DNA of 64,000 nucleotides from M0108 sp937862735 (GCA_937862735.1 CALMDH010000105.1:19106-83105), one strand, 5' to 3'; counted from the first letter of the stretch, positions 43,182-52,189 are shown. A program made the numbers and translations. Notes: generated by a model from the sequence alone, not told the origin.

Positions 43182-45707
43182 ATGCACGGCCTCACCTTGC
43201 AGTTGACGATGGAGGTGATCAACACGGCCTGCGTGATGGTCGTCGCCGCCTTTTTCATCATCCGCGCCGACGAGCAACTGCTGGAGGCGGGGCGACAAAC
43301 CAGCGCCAGGACCCTCCTCAAGCTGAGCCTCATCTTTGGCGCCTTTTCGCTCTACGCGGCCTTCAACGCCATTCATGCCTTTGACGCCGTCATCAGCCTG
43401 CGCCACACCGGGGCCATCGTCGGCGGTTTCATCGCCGGTCCCTGGGTCGGTCTGGGGGCCGGCCTGCTCGGGGCGATCGATCGCTACCTGCAAGGAGGAC
43501 CCTCCGCCTACTCCGCCGTCCTGGCGGTGATCCTCGCCGGGACCCTGGCGGGTCTCTACCTGAGGTATGTCAACCGCAACCGCCTCCCCGGGGTCGCGGA
43601 AGCGGCCTTCTTCACCGCCCTGTACGAGTTGGTCGCCGGCTATCTCACCCTGCTGTTCGTGCCTGATTTCACCCGGGCCTGGCAGATTGAAAGCGGGATC
43701 CGGGTCCCCCTGGTGCTGGGCAACGCCATCGCCGTGGGACTCTTCATCGGCTGCGTGAAAATCCTCGCCCATGAGCGTGACCTGCGGCAGGCCCGGGAGC
43801 GGGCCGAGGCCGCCAACCGGGCCAAGAGCGACTTCCTGGCGCGTATCAGTCACGAAATCCGCAATCCTCTCAACCTGGTGCTGGGGCAGGCCCAACTGCT
43901 GGCCCGGGAGCCCCTCGCCGCACGCCAGCGGGCCATGGTCCGACGGATCCACGACGCTGGCGACTCCCTGCTGTTCATCCTCAACGACCTCCTGGACCTG
44001 GCCAAGATCGAGGCCGGCCATCTCATCCTCCAGCCCCGACCCTGCGACCTGGCCGGGCTAATGGCCCGCCTGGCGGAACTCATGGTGCCCCTGGCCCAGG
44101 CCAAGGGGCTCACCTTGCGCGTCATCGGTCCCCCTCCCGGCGAACGCCCCCTGAGTCTGGATGAGTACCGGCTCAAGCAGGTCCTGACCAACCTGATCCA
44201 CAACGCCATCAAGTTCACCGACCAGGGGGAGGTGGTGGTGCGGGTCCAAACCCAGCGGCTGAACGAGACCCAGGTCCGCCTGAGCGGCGAGGTGTGGGAT
44301 ACGGGTAGCGGCATCGCCCCGGAGGATCTGCCCCTGATCTTCACGCCCTTCTTCACCCAGGATGATCCGGGCGTCAGTTCGGGGATCAGTACCGGCATCA
44401 GTTCGGGCGTCAGCATGCGTATCAATGACCCCCGGGGAGGCACCGGGCTGGGTCTGGCCATCTGTAAGTGGCTGGTGGAACTCATGGGGGGTGAGATCGG
44501 GGTTCGCAACCAGCCGGGGCGAGGGGCCACCTTCTGGTTTGAATTGACCTGCGAGATCGCCTCTACGGCTGAAAATGCCACCGCGGCCGACAATCCCGGG
44601 GCTATGGGGGCAGCAGAGGGTGCCGGACGGGCCGGGGATGGGGCCATCGCTGATGATGACCCCAGCCCCCTGGCCGCGTGCCACCCTGGCGCCGGAAACT
44701 GCCTTTTGGGTGCCCACATCCTGGTCGTGGACGACAGCAAGGAGAATCTGGAGGTGGTCGACCAGGCCTTGAGGCTGGAGGGTGCCCAGGTCACCCTGGC
44801 CCACAATGGACGGGAGGCCCTGAACCGCCTGCTGGCCGCGCCCACGTCCTTCACCGCCGTGCTCATGGACCTGCGGATGCCGGTGATGGACGGGCTGAGC
44901 GCTACCCGGCTCATCCGTGCCCAGCCCGCCCTGGCCACCCTGCCGATCATCGCCCTCACCGCCAACGCCCTCCACGCCCATCGCCTGGCGGCCCTGGCGG
45001 CGGGCATGGACGATGTCCTGACCAAGCCCTTCGACCTCGACCTGATGGTGGCCCTGCTTCGGCAATGGTCGGAGCCCAGGCTGACGCGGGGCCCGGCCGA
45101 TGGGGTGGAGTTGGAAAGGGATAATGCCGGGGGCGTGGCCAGAGGCATTGCCGAGGGCGTGGCCGGGCCCGTGACCGTGGACGAAGGCGGCGCCAGGGGC
45201 GGTACCAGGGGCATGGCCGGCGGAGTGGTCGGGGGTTTGTCCGGGGCCGAGGCTGAGCCCGTGGACGAGGGCGGTGCCGGGAGTACCGGGGGCGAAAGGG
45301 ACCCGGTGGTCGCCGCCCCGGTAGCCAGTCGGGCGGTCGCCGCCCCGGTAACCAGCTTTCCCTACATCCCTGGCCTCGACCGGGAACAAGCCGCCAAGGC
45401 CCTGTGCGGTAACGAGGCCATGTTCCTGGATTTTCTGCAGCGGTTCGCCACCCGGTTCGGCAACCTGGTCCCGGAGGTGCGCGAGGGACTCGCCCGCGGC
45501 GAGCGCGAGGCGGCCGTGGGACGGCTTCACCAGTTGCGGGGCTTCGCGGCCAACCTAGGCGCCGAGGGCGTCACGCGCCACGCCCGTATCCTGGAGGAGA
45601 CCATCCGGCGGGGCGCTGACCCCGCGGAGGGGGACCTGGCCGAGCTGGACGACCAGATCCGCATCGTCATCGACGCCAGCGCGCCCTGGCGGCAGCCTCT
45701 GGGCTGA
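43182..45707 (+). CDS. Hybrid sensor histidine kinase (5TM - HisKA - ATPase - REC - HPt)
   Basis: About 841 residues. The N-terminus (about 1-190) has five or six membrane helices of the 5TMR-LYT type, including GAIVGGFIAGPWVGLGAGLL. HisKA follows with His224 (ARISHEIRNPLNLVLG), then the ATPase domain (NLIHNAIKFTD N box, DTGSGIAPEDL G1, GGTGLGLAICKWLVELMGG G2), a receiver with Asp563 (AVLMDLRMPVMDGL) and a C-terminal HPt domain with His783 (LHQLRGFAANLG). A 20-residue Gly/Ser/Ile insert (about 396-416) interrupts the ATP lid and an 88-residue Gly/Ala/Val linker (638-726) separates REC from HPt. ATG 43182 was chosen over TTG 43146. No cognate regulator is adjacent. Confidence 0.88.
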   Translation: MHGLTLQLTMEVINTACVMVVAAFFIIRADEQLLEAGRQTSARTLLKLSLIFGAFSLYAAFNAIHAFDAVISLRHTGAIVGGFIAGPWVGLGAGLLGAIDRYLQGGPSAYSAVLAVILAGTLAGLYLRYVNRNRLPGVAEAAFFTALYELVAGYLTLLFVPDFTRAWQIESGIRVPLVLGNAIAVGLFIGCVKILAHERDLRQARERAEAANRAKSDFLARISHEIRNPLNLVLGQAQLLAREPLAARQRAMVRRIHDAGDSLLFILNDLLDLAKIEAGHLILQPRPCDLAGLMARLAELMVPLAQAKGLTLRVIGPPPGERPLSLDEYRLKQVLTNLIHNAIKFTDQGEVVVRVQTQRLNETQVRLSGEVWDTGSGIAPEDLPLIFTPFFTQDDPGVSSGISTGISSGVSMRINDPRGGTGLGLAICKWLVELMGGEIGVRNQPGRGATFWFELTCEIASTAENATAADNPGAMGAAEGAGRAGDGAIADDDPSPLAACHPGAGNCLLGAHILVVDDSKENLEVVDQALRLEGAQVTLAHNGREALNRLLAAPTSFTAVLMDLRMPVMDGLSATRLIRAQPALATLPIIALTANALHAHRLAALAAGMDDVLTKPFDLDLMVALLRQWSEPRLTRGPADGVELERDNAGGVARGIAEGVAGPVTVDEGGARGGTRGMAGGVVGGLSGAEAEPVDEGGAGSTGGERDPVVAAPVASRAVAAPVTSFPYIPGLDREQAAKALCGNEAMFLDFLQRFATRFGNLVPEVREGLARGEREAAVGRLHQLRGFAANLGAEGVTRHARILEETIRRGADPAEGDLAELDDQIRIVIDASAPWRQPLG

Positions 45708-46034
45708 CCCGGGAGTAACCCCCTCATTAATACAGCGGCTTAGGGCTTCGCGGCCAGCCTGGGCGGGAACAAGGGCCGCCATCCTGGCGCGCCGCGCCAA
45801 TCAGGCCCGGGCGCCAACCAAAAAGGGCTTGATTAGGATAGTCTTTTCGGTCATCCTTTGCCCCCTTGACGCCCGGGCCCCACCTGGGCGCGCGAGTTTT
45901 CGGCTCCCCCAGCGCCGCATCGACGCAGCCGGCGGCGGGGCCAGCCGCAAGTCGGTCGCCCCGGCGGCCTTTTTTTAACCAAACCATCGGCCGCACCCGG
46001 CCGATCCGATGCCGCGTCAGGAAACCTCTAACCC
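45708..46034. other. 327-bp gap between hybrid kinase and rpsA
   Basis: No gene is supported. The main feature is a terminator-like hairpin with a T7 tract at its distal end (separate entry). Other GC-rich short palindromes occur (GGCGCGCCGCGCC near 45786; CGCCCGGGCCCCACCTGGGCG near 45872). The rpsA promoter must lie here or upstream; I cannot place it with confidence. Confidence 0.5.
45928..45976 (+). terminator. Hairpin plus T7 tract, 58 bp before rpsA
   Basis: GCCG (45928-45931) with CGGC (45965-45968 region) and CGGGGC (45936-45941) with GCCCCG (45958-45963) form an interrupted stem. An inner CCG/CGG pair sits in the loop, followed by CC and seven T residues (45970-45976). This fits an intrinsic terminator for the hybrid kinase transcript, or an attenuator if rpsA starts upstream of it. 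Exact pairing of the lower stem is uncertain because of the internal loop. Confidence 0.6.
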
Positions 46035-47714
46035 ATGAGCGAAAGCTTCGCCGAACTCTTTGAACAAAGCCTTGCCGTCACCCAGTTGCAGCCGGGGACC
46101 ATCGTCACCGGGACCGTGGTGGCCATCACCTCGGAAGTGGTGGTGGTCAACGCCGGCCTGAAGTCCGAAGGGGTGATCCCCCGTTCCCAATTCGTCGATC
46201 TCGACGGCACCCTCGAGGTCGCCGTGGGCGATCAGGTGCAGGTGGCCCTGGATGCCGTCGAGGACGGCTCCGGCTCCACCCGCCTCTCGCGCGAAAAGGC
46301 CAAGCGTCACGCCGCCTGGGAATTCCTGGACAAGGCCTTCGAGGCCGGCGAGGCTGTTAAGGGCATCATCAACGGCAAGGTCAAGGGTGGCTTCACCGTC
46401 GAGTTGGGCAGCGTCCGCGCCTTCCTGCCGGGCTCCCTGGTCGACGTGCGGCCGGTGCGCGACACCACCTACCTGGAAGGCAAGGAGCTCGAGTTCAAGG
46501 TCATCAAGCTGGACCGCAAGCGCAACAACGTGGTCGTCTCCCGCCGCGCCGTGGTGGAGGACGAGTACAGCGCCGAGCGCGAGGCCCTGCTGGAGAAGCT
46601 GGAGGAGGGCATGGAGGTCAAGGGCGTGGTCAAGAACCTGACCGACTACGGCGCCTTCCTCGACCTGGGTGGCATCGATGGCCTGCTGCACATCACCGAC
46701 ATGGCCTGGCGCCGGGTCAAGCACCCCTCCGAGGTGGTGGAAATCGGCGACGAGATCAACGTCAAGGTGCTCAAGTTCGACCGCGATCGCCAGCGCGTCT
46801 CCCTGGGCCTCAAGCAGATGGGCGAGGACCCCTGGGTCAACATCTCCCGCCGCTATCCCGAGGGCACCCGGGTCTTCGGCAAGGTCACCAACATCGCCGA
46901 CTACGGCTGCTTCGTCGAGATCGAGGAGGGCGTGGAGGGCCTGGTCCACGTCTCCGAGATGGACTGGACCAACAAGAACGTCCATCCCTCCAAGGTCGTC
47001 TCCCTGGGCGACGAGGTGGAGGTCATGGTCCTCGACATCGACGAGGAGCGGCGCCGCATCTCCCTGGGCATCAAGCAGTGCGTCATGAATCCCTGGGACG
47101 AGTTCGCCCTCAACCACAAGAAGGGCGACCACGTCAGCGGCAAGATCAAGTCCATCACCGACTTCGGTATCTTCATCGGCCTGGAGGGCGGCATCGACGG
47201 TCTGGTCCATCTCTCTGACATCTCCTGGGACGAGGGCGGCGAGAATGCCCTGCGCCGTTACCAGAAGGGCGACGAGCTGGAGACCGTGGTCCTGTCCGTC
47301 GACCCCGAGCGGGAGCGCATCTCCCTGGGCGTCAAGCAGCTCGACAAGGATCCCTTCTCGGCCTTCGTTGCCGCCCATGAGAAGGGCAGCGTGGTCCACG
47401 GCACCATCACCGAGGTGGATGCCAAGGGCGCAACCGTGGCCCTCGGCGATGGCGTGGAGGGCTATCTGCGCGCCTCCGAGATCTCCCGCGACCGCGTGGA
47501 GGATGCCCGCGCCGTGCTCAAGTCCGGCGAGGCCATCGAGGCCAAGTTCCTCGGCGTCGATCGCAAGAACCGCACCATCTCCCTGTCCATCAAGGCCAAG
47601 GATCACGATGAGGAATCCGCCGCCATCAAGGGCTACGCCCGCGAGGCTCAGGCGAGCACCGGCACCCTCGGCGACATCCTCAAGCAGCAGATGGAAGAGG
47701 CCGGTCGCGGCTGA
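46035..47714 (+). CDS. rpsA: 30S ribosomal protein S1
   Basis: A 559-residue ribosomal protein with six S1 (OB-fold) repeats, needed for binding and unfolding mRNA leaders. The N-terminus (SESFAELFEQSLA) is family-typical, as are MAWRRVKHPSEVV, GLVHVSEMDWTNKN, DGLVHLSDISWDEGG and EGYLRASEISRDRVEDA. Length equals that of E. coli S1 (557), and repeats 3-6 align with the KVxxxxDYGxFV pattern. ihfB follows 128 bp downstream as in other gammaproteobacteria. S1 commonly represses its own translation through its leader; that leader is not resolved here. Confidence 0.97.
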   Translation: MSESFAELFEQSLAVTQLQPGTIVTGTVVAITSEVVVVNAGLKSEGVIPRSQFVDLDGTLEVAVGDQVQVALDAVEDGSGSTRLSREKAKRHAAWEFLDKAFEAGEAVKGIINGKVKGGFTVELGSVRAFLPGSLVDVRPVRDTTYLEGKELEFKVIKLDRKRNNVVVSRRAVVEDEYSAEREALLEKLEEGMEVKGVVKNLTDYGAFLDLGGIDGLLHITDMAWRRVKHPSEVVEIGDEINVKVLKFDRDRQRVSLGLKQMGEDPWVNISRRYPEGTRVFGKVTNIADYGCFVEIEEGVEGLVHVSEMDWTNKNVHPSKVVSLGDEVEVMVLDIDEERRRISLGIKQCVMNPWDEFALNHKKGDHVSGKIKSITDFGIFIGLEGGIDGLVHLSDISWDEGGENALRRYQKGDELETVVLSVDPERERISLGVKQLDKDPFSAFVAAHEKGSVVHGTITEVDAKGATVALGDGVEGYLRASEISRDRVEDARAVLKSGEAIEAKFLGVDRKNRTISLSIKAKDHDEESAAIKGYAREAQASTGTLGDILKQQMEEAGRG

Positions 47715-47742
47715 TCGCCGCTGACGGTCTGGCCCTGCACCC

Positions 47743-47768
47743 CCCGGCGGCGGCCAGCCGTCGCCGGG
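47743..47768 (+). other. Perfect 11-bp hairpin between rpsA and ihfB
   Basis: CCCGGCGGCGG (47743-47753) pairs with CCGTCGCCGGG (47758-47768), one G-U pair included, closing a CCAG loop. No T-tract follows. It may be an mRNA-stabilising 3' structure, a processing site or a weak pause, making rpsA and ihfB expression unequal. Confidence 0.6.
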
Positions 47769-47842
47769 ACTGGTTCGCAAGCCCTATCCAGTCCGGAGGC
47801 GATTCGCCCCCTCAGTGACCCAATCGGAGGCAAATCCGCATC

Positions 47843-48154
47843 ATGACCAAATCCGACCTGATCGAAATCCTGGCCGCCAAGCCTGACCACCAGTTGCCCT
47901 ACAAAGATGTGGAACTTGCCGTGCGCCATATCGTCGAGCGCATGAGCAACGCCCTGGCCAGCGGTGAACGGATCGAGGTCCGCGGCTTCGGCAGCTTCTC
48001 CCTTCACTATCGCCCGCCCCGGGTCGGTCGCAATCCCAAGACCGGCGACGCCGTGGCCCTGGCCGGCAAGCACGTCCCCCATTTCAAACCCGGCAAGGAA
48101 CTGCGGGATCGCGTCAACGACGCCTATCAGCAGGAACTGGCCGCCGCCGGCTGA
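47843..48154 (+). CDS. ihfB: Integration host factor, beta subunit
   Basis: A 103-residue DNA-bending protein that pairs with IhfA and bends DNA by up to 180 degrees. It begins MTKSDLIEILAAK, has IEVRGFGSFSLHYRPPRVGRNPKTG (the DNA-binding beta arm with the conserved Pro) and KHVPHFKPGKELRDRVN. The C-terminus is about nine residues longer than E. coli IhfB (94). Position after rpsA is the standard one. Confidence 0.96.
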   Translation: MTKSDLIEILAAKPDHQLPYKDVELAVRHIVERMSNALASGERIEVRGFGSFSLHYRPPRVGRNPKTGDAVALAGKHVPHFKPGKELRDRVNDAYQQELAAAG

Positions 48155-48363
48155 ATGCCTTTGTCCTGCCCCTTTTCCTCCGCGCACCTCTCCGCCCGCC
48201 CGAGCCGCTGGTCAAACGGCGGCCAGGGGGGAGGACCTTTTGCTTGCCTCCCTGATCATCCTGGTAACCGCCCCTGCCGTGCCCGTGGTCATTGGGGAGG
48301 TCAGGTAACTGCTGGCCGTGGCCAGTGGCAAGGCCGTTCCACTTGCTTCACTGGCTGCTTGGC

Positions 48364-48882
48364 GTGAAGGCGCTGGTTACCCGCTATCTGCGCCAGCATC
48401 TTCCCGATGCCCAGGCCATCCGGGAACATCCCCGCCTGCGATTCCTCAGCCGGCACTTCCACGATCCCTGGCTCTGGCACTTCAACCGGCGCGCCACAGT
48501 GCGCGGCCTGGCGATCGGCGCCTTTTTCGCCTTCGTCCCCGTGCCCTGGCAAATGCTGCTGGCCGCCGTCACCGCGGTCTGGATCCGGTTTAACCTGCCC
48601 GTCGCGATCGCCATGGTCTGGATCACCAACCCGGTGACCCTGCCGCCCATCGCTTACCTCAACTATCAGTTCGGCGCCTGGTTGCTGGGCACTCCGGATT
48701 GGGCCTGGAGCTTCGACCCCAGCCTCGACTGGTTCCTGGGGCAGGGCGCGGACCTGGCGGTCCCCTTGCTGGTGGGCTCCATGGCCACCGCCGTGGTGGC
48801 GGGTATCCTCACCTTCCTGACGGCCCACCTGCTCTGGCGGTGGCGCATCATCACCCGCTTCCGCCGCCGCCGGCTGGGCTGA
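48364..48882 (+). CDS. DUF2062 family membrane protein
   Basis: A 172-residue protein with two or three membrane helices. IREHPRLRFLSRHFHDPWLWHFNRR is the family N-terminus, followed by GLAIGAFFAFVPVPWQMLLA, the hallmark of DUF2062, and ITNPVTLPPIAYLNYQFG. Function is unknown. The frame begins at a TTG at 48292, but GTG 48364 (VKALVTRYL) gives the normal start about 15 residues before the conserved part. In many gammaproteobacteria lapA (yciS) occupies this position behind ihfB, so the order is locally rearranged. It is convergent with ppsR. Confidence 0.83.
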   Translation: MKALVTRYLRQHLPDAQAIREHPRLRFLSRHFHDPWLWHFNRRATVRGLAIGAFFAFVPVPWQMLLAAVTAVWIRFNLPVAIAMVWITNPVTLPPIAYLNYQFGAWLLGTPDWAWSFDPSLDWFLGQGADLAVPLLVGSMATAVVAGILTFLTAHLLWRWRIITRFRRRRLG

Positions 48883-48977
48883 ATCCCCGGGCCCAAGGCG
48901 GATGAGGGTGGCACAGCCCACCCCAGCACCATGCCAGCGAGAAGATCATCCCCCGGGGCGATCGCGGGGGCAGTCCC

Positions 48978-49006
48978 GCCCACAGGATGCCTGCCCACAG
49001 GATGCC
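48978..49006 (+). repeat. 15-bp tandem duplication between DUF2062 gene and ppsR
   Basis: GCCCACAGGATGCC occurs at 48978-48991 and again at 48993-49006, separated by one base. It lies in the 163-bp gap between the convergent genes. No terminator with a T-tract was found in this gap. Confidence 0.7.
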
Positions 49007-49045
49007 CGTGGACAGGGGGCCACCTGGGCGCGTGGCCGGCAGGCC

Positions 49046-50419
49046 CTAATGGCCCTTGGTCTCCCCCTTGTCCTCCCCACCGTCCAGGCCGTAGCGGTTG
49101 AGCTTGACGTAGAGGCTTTGCCGGCTGAGGCCGAGGAGTTCCGCGGCGACGGTCCGGTTGCCGCCGGCCAGGGCCAGGGCGGCCTCGATGTAATGCCGCT
49201 CCACCACCCCGACCGCCTCGTCCACCAGTTTGCGCAGGGTCGTCTTGCCCACCTGCTTGACCAGGAAATCCAGCCATTGGCCGGCGCCACCCGGGCTGGG
49301 CTCGGTGGAGAGGCGGCGGCCGACGTCCCGCATGGCGACCCCGATATGGCTGGGGTTGAGAGCGTGGTTGCCCGCGGCGGAGATCTCTACCTCGACCTCC
49401 GAGCCCTGCTCGCCATGGAGCGTGGTCGAGAAGAGGCGCACCGCCCCGAGGCGCAGGACATTGGCCAGCAGCACGGTCAGGTCCGCGCCGGGACGGCCCA
49501 GCCAGCGCCCGAGGGGCTTGCCGAGCAGGGCGGCCTCGGAACCCACCTGGACCATGTCGAGAAAGGTCCGGTTGGCGCGCAGGATCATGCCCTGGTTGTC
49601 GATGATCACGTAGGCGTCCGGTCCCCGCTCGACCAGGTCCTCCAGGGGAAGGCCCCGATCATGCTCCTGAGAGAGGGCCGCTCCCCCGGCGGGCGCGAGG
49701 TGGACGACAAAAATATCCTTATCGGCGGTGGTCATGAGCGCGGCGTGGGCGGTCCAGGGCTGACGATCAGGACCCAGCCGCAGGATGATGTCCTGGCTCT
49801 GGCCCCGATCCCTCAGTTCCCGCAGCATGCGGTTGAAGGCCTGGCCGTCCTCGGGGGTCAGGGCGTCGAGAAACTTGCCCTTGTCCGTCGAGCGCGGCCG
49901 GGGGGGCGGCAGCCCCAGGACCTGAAGCGCCCGGGGATTGAGGTCGATGATGCCCAGGCCCTGGGCATCCAGGAGCAGGATGGCCTCGCGGGAGGAATTG
50001 AACAGCAGGCGGTAGCGGGTCTCGACCTCGCGCAGCTTCCAGTAATCCCGCTCCAGGGTCTGTTGCGCCTCGACCAGGCGGTTCTGGAGTTCGGTGACGG
50101 CGCGCAGGCTTTTGCCAATCGCCAGCAGGTGATGGTCATCGTCGAGGCGGACGGCGGTGTATTCGATAGGCGCCTCGGTGCCGCTCGGCAGGCGCTGCAC
50201 GACCTGACGGAAGGAGGAAACCCCCTGATCCCGGGCATCCTTGAGGATGCGGGTGAGGTGAATCTCATCCGAGGGGCGGACCGTGTCACCCCAGGGCACC
50301 CCGATCCAGTCAGCGGGCTCCTCGCCGGCAAAAGTATCAGAAAGGCTGGCCTCCTGGATGAGGCCCTCCCAGTCCAGGACGAGCTTGATGTCCGGCGCTG
50401 ACGGGCTTTTCTGGATCAT
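49046..50419 (-). CDS. ppsR: Photosynthesis repressor PpsR/CrtJ (cysteine-free)
   Basis: About 457 residues. An N-terminal PAS-like region (1-115), a Q-linker helix (ITELQNRLVEAQQTLERDYW region), PAS1 (about 140-265), PAS2 (about 285-395; AYVIIDNQGMILRANRTFLD) and a Fis-type helix-turn-helix (about 405-445; GGNRTVAAELLGLSRQSLYV). This is the PpsR/CrtJ aerobic repressor of pigment and light-harvesting genes that binds TGT-N12-ACA. There is no cysteine anywhere in the protein; the residue before the HTH helix where Rhodobacter proteins carry the redox Cys is Tyr410 (RHYIEAAL). ATG 50417-50419 gives the family start. It is the last gene of the bchG arm, and its targets include the bchG/bchF promoters (inference). 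Confidence 0.92.
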   Translation of the reverse strand: MIQKSPSAPDIKLVLDWEGLIQEASLSDTFAGEEPADWIGVPWGDTVRPSDEIHLTRILKDARDQGVSSFRQVVQRLPSGTEAPIEYTAVRLDDDHHLLAIGKSLRAVTELQNRLVEAQQTLERDYWKLREVETRYRLLFNSSREAILLLDAQGLGIIDLNPRALQVLGLPPPRPRSTDKGKFLDALTPEDGQAFNRMLRELRDRGQSQDIILRLGPDRQPWTAHAALMTTADKDIFVVHLAPAGGAALSQEHDRGLPLEDLVERGPDAYVIIDNQGMILRANRTFLDMVQVGSEAALLGKPLGRWLGRPGADLTVLLANVLRLGAVRLFSTTLHGEQGSEVEVEISAAGNHALNPSHIGVAMRDVGRRLSTEPSPGGAGQWLDFLVKQVGKTTLRKLVDEAVGVVERHYIEAALALAGGNRTVAAELLGLSRQSLYVKLNRYGLDGGEDKGETKGH

Positions 50420-50579
50420 CGGGGCGCTACCGCTCGCTACCTCGGGTCGTTGAGAGTGAGTGGCCGTTTCTGCATTAATATCAGTCGGTCGGATGATGAT
50501 GAGCAGATGCTTTCCGGTTGAGGATGCAGTAGTACCAGGCTGGGATACCCCCTTTGGACCTGGGGCGCCCGGGACCCGT

Positions 50580-50849
50580 TCATGGGCAACGCCAGCGCGC
50601 CGCAAGGTCCGCCAGGTGCAGGATCAAGGCCCCCACCAGCCAGAGGGCGGCCACGAGCCAGCCGGCACCGCTCAGGAGGGCACGCAGGGCGAGCAGCAGA
50701 CAGGCCCCAGCACCCAGGTTGGCCAGCAGCCCCGCCAGGGCGGGACCCCGGCCCGTCAGATGACGATAGACCCCCAGGAGGGCGGCCTCCAGGGCCATGA
50801 GGCCGAGGAGCAGGTCGGCGACCCGGCCCGAGGCAAAAAACTCGTCCAT
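50580..50849 (-). CDS. Small four-helix membrane protein between bchP and ppsR
   Basis: An 89-residue protein I do not recognise. It starts MDEFFASGRVADLLLGLMALEAALL and is almost entirely hydrophobic, with three or four membrane segments and a Trp/Arg end (AARWRCP). ATG 50847-50849 lies 42 bp downstream of the bchP stop on the same strand, inside the pigment gene cluster, so a role in photosynthetic membrane assembly is possible. The frame extends upstream into bchP, but that part has no membrane character and is not needed. Coding potential rests on clean hydrophobic pattern and position only. Confidence 0.6.
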   Translation of the reverse strand: MDEFFASGRVADLLLGLMALEAALLGVYRHLTGRGPALAGLLANLGAGACLLLALRALLSGAGWLVAALWLVGALILHLADLAARWRCP

Positions 50850-50890
50850 GCGGCCCCGTGGGCATCCGGCAGCGAAGGGTTCCCCGTGCC

Positions 50891-52189
50891 TTAGGCACGG
50901 ATGATGCCCAAGAGGTGGGCGACATCCTTCATCAGGATGCGCACATGGGCCATGGGGCTGGAACGCACCAGTCGCTTGTTCATGTAGGCCTCCCAGGTCA
51001 GTCGCTGCACGTCCGGGTCCCGGCACATGCTGACGAAGCGCTCGCGCCGGCGGTCGCTGGAGTACCAGAACCGCTGTAGCAGGCCGAGGATGCGGAACAC
51101 CCGGCCATGGGCCTTCATGAAGCGCTTGCGGGCCAGGCCCAGGGCCCGGGGGTCGCCGCTACGGCAGAACTCATCCGCCGCCTGGGCGGCGAAGCGCCCG
51201 CTGGCCATGGCGTAATAGATGCCCTCGCCCGAGGCCGGCGCCACCACCCCGGCGGCATCGCCAGCGAGGATCAGACCACGGCCATCGTCCCAGCGGGGCA
51301 GGGGGGCCATGGGAATGGGAGCGCCCTCGCGGCGCAGGGTCGTGTACTGCTCGAGACCCGCGGCGGCGCGCAGCCGGTTGGTGGCCTGGCGCAGGGAAAA
51401 ACCGGGGATGGCGGTGCCGACCCCGATGCTGACGCTGTCGCCGTGGGGGAAGATCCAGCCATAGAAGTCAGGGGAGATGACCCCCTGATAGTAGACGTCG
51501 CAGCGGGTCGGGTCATAGTCCGCGTGACCGCCGGTGGGGGCGGAGACGATCTCGTGATAGGCGGCGACGTACTGGGGGCGGGGGACATCGGGCAGGCCCT
51601 TGCGCGCCACCAGGGAGTTGGCGCCATCGGCCCCGATGACGCAACGGGCGCGGACGGTGACCGGCGCGCTAGCTGCCCGTTCCCCCTCCGGGGTCTGGGG
51701 CTGATACTGGATGCTCAGGCCGCCGTCGGCCTCGCGGCTCAGGTCCTGGAAGGTCCCGGCGCGGCGTACGGCACCCGCGGCGGCGGCACGTTCCCGGAGC
51801 CAGGGATCGAAGACATCGCGCTTGACCATGCCCACGAAGCCGCCGTTGATGGGCATGTCCACCCGCCGCTCGGCGGGGGAGACCATGCGCGCGGCCTGGA
51901 TGCGGGCGCAGAGCAGGGACTCGGGGATGTCGAACTCGCGCATGAGTTGGGGCGGGATGGCGCCACCGCAGGGCTTGATCCGCCCCTCGCGGTCAAGGAG
52001 CAGCACCGAGCGCCCGGCCTGGGCCAGGTCGTGGGCGGCCGTGGCCCCGGCGGGTCCGCCGCCGATGACGACCACCTCGAAACGGGTCTGGAGGGGTTCG
52101 CCGCCAGCGTGCGGGGATGACTTCTGCGGCGCGGATGCCCCGGGGGAGGACGGCCCTGGAACGTCCGCGAGGCGGTTCTCCATCTCCAT
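50891..52189 (-). CDS. bchP: Geranylgeranyl-bacteriochlorophyll reductase
   Basis: About 432 residues. It reduces the geranylgeranyl tail of bacteriochlorophyll to phytyl in three steps, using NADPH. FAD site EVVVIGGGPAGATAAHDLAQ after a 30-residue Pro/Ser-rich leader, DREGRIKPCGGAIPPQLM, CVIGADGANSLVARKGLP and LILAGDAAGVVAPASGEGI are family motifs. ATG 52187-52189 follows the upstream stop by one base (TGAGATG) with GGGAGGG at about eight bases; ATG 52183 is a second option. The gene lies between the BCD transporter and the small membrane protein, as part of the bchG arm. Confidence 0.93.
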   Translation of the reverse strand: MEMENRLADVPGPSSPGASAPQKSSPHAGGEPLQTRFEVVVIGGGPAGATAAHDLAQAGRSVLLLDREGRIKPCGGAIPPQLMREFDIPESLLCARIQAARMVSPAERRVDMPINGGFVGMVKRDVFDPWLRERAAAAGAVRRAGTFQDLSREADGGLSIQYQPQTPEGERAASAPVTVRARCVIGADGANSLVARKGLPDVPRPQYVAAYHEIVSAPTGGHADYDPTRCDVYYQGVISPDFYGWIFPHGDSVSIGVGTAIPGFSLRQATNRLRAAAGLEQYTTLRREGAPIPMAPLPRWDDGRGLILAGDAAGVVAPASGEGIYYAMASGRFAAQAADEFCRSGDPRALGLARKRFMKAHGRVFRILGLLQRFWYSSDRRRERFVSMCRDPDVQRLTWEAYMNKRLVRSSPMAHVRILMKDVAHLLGIIRA

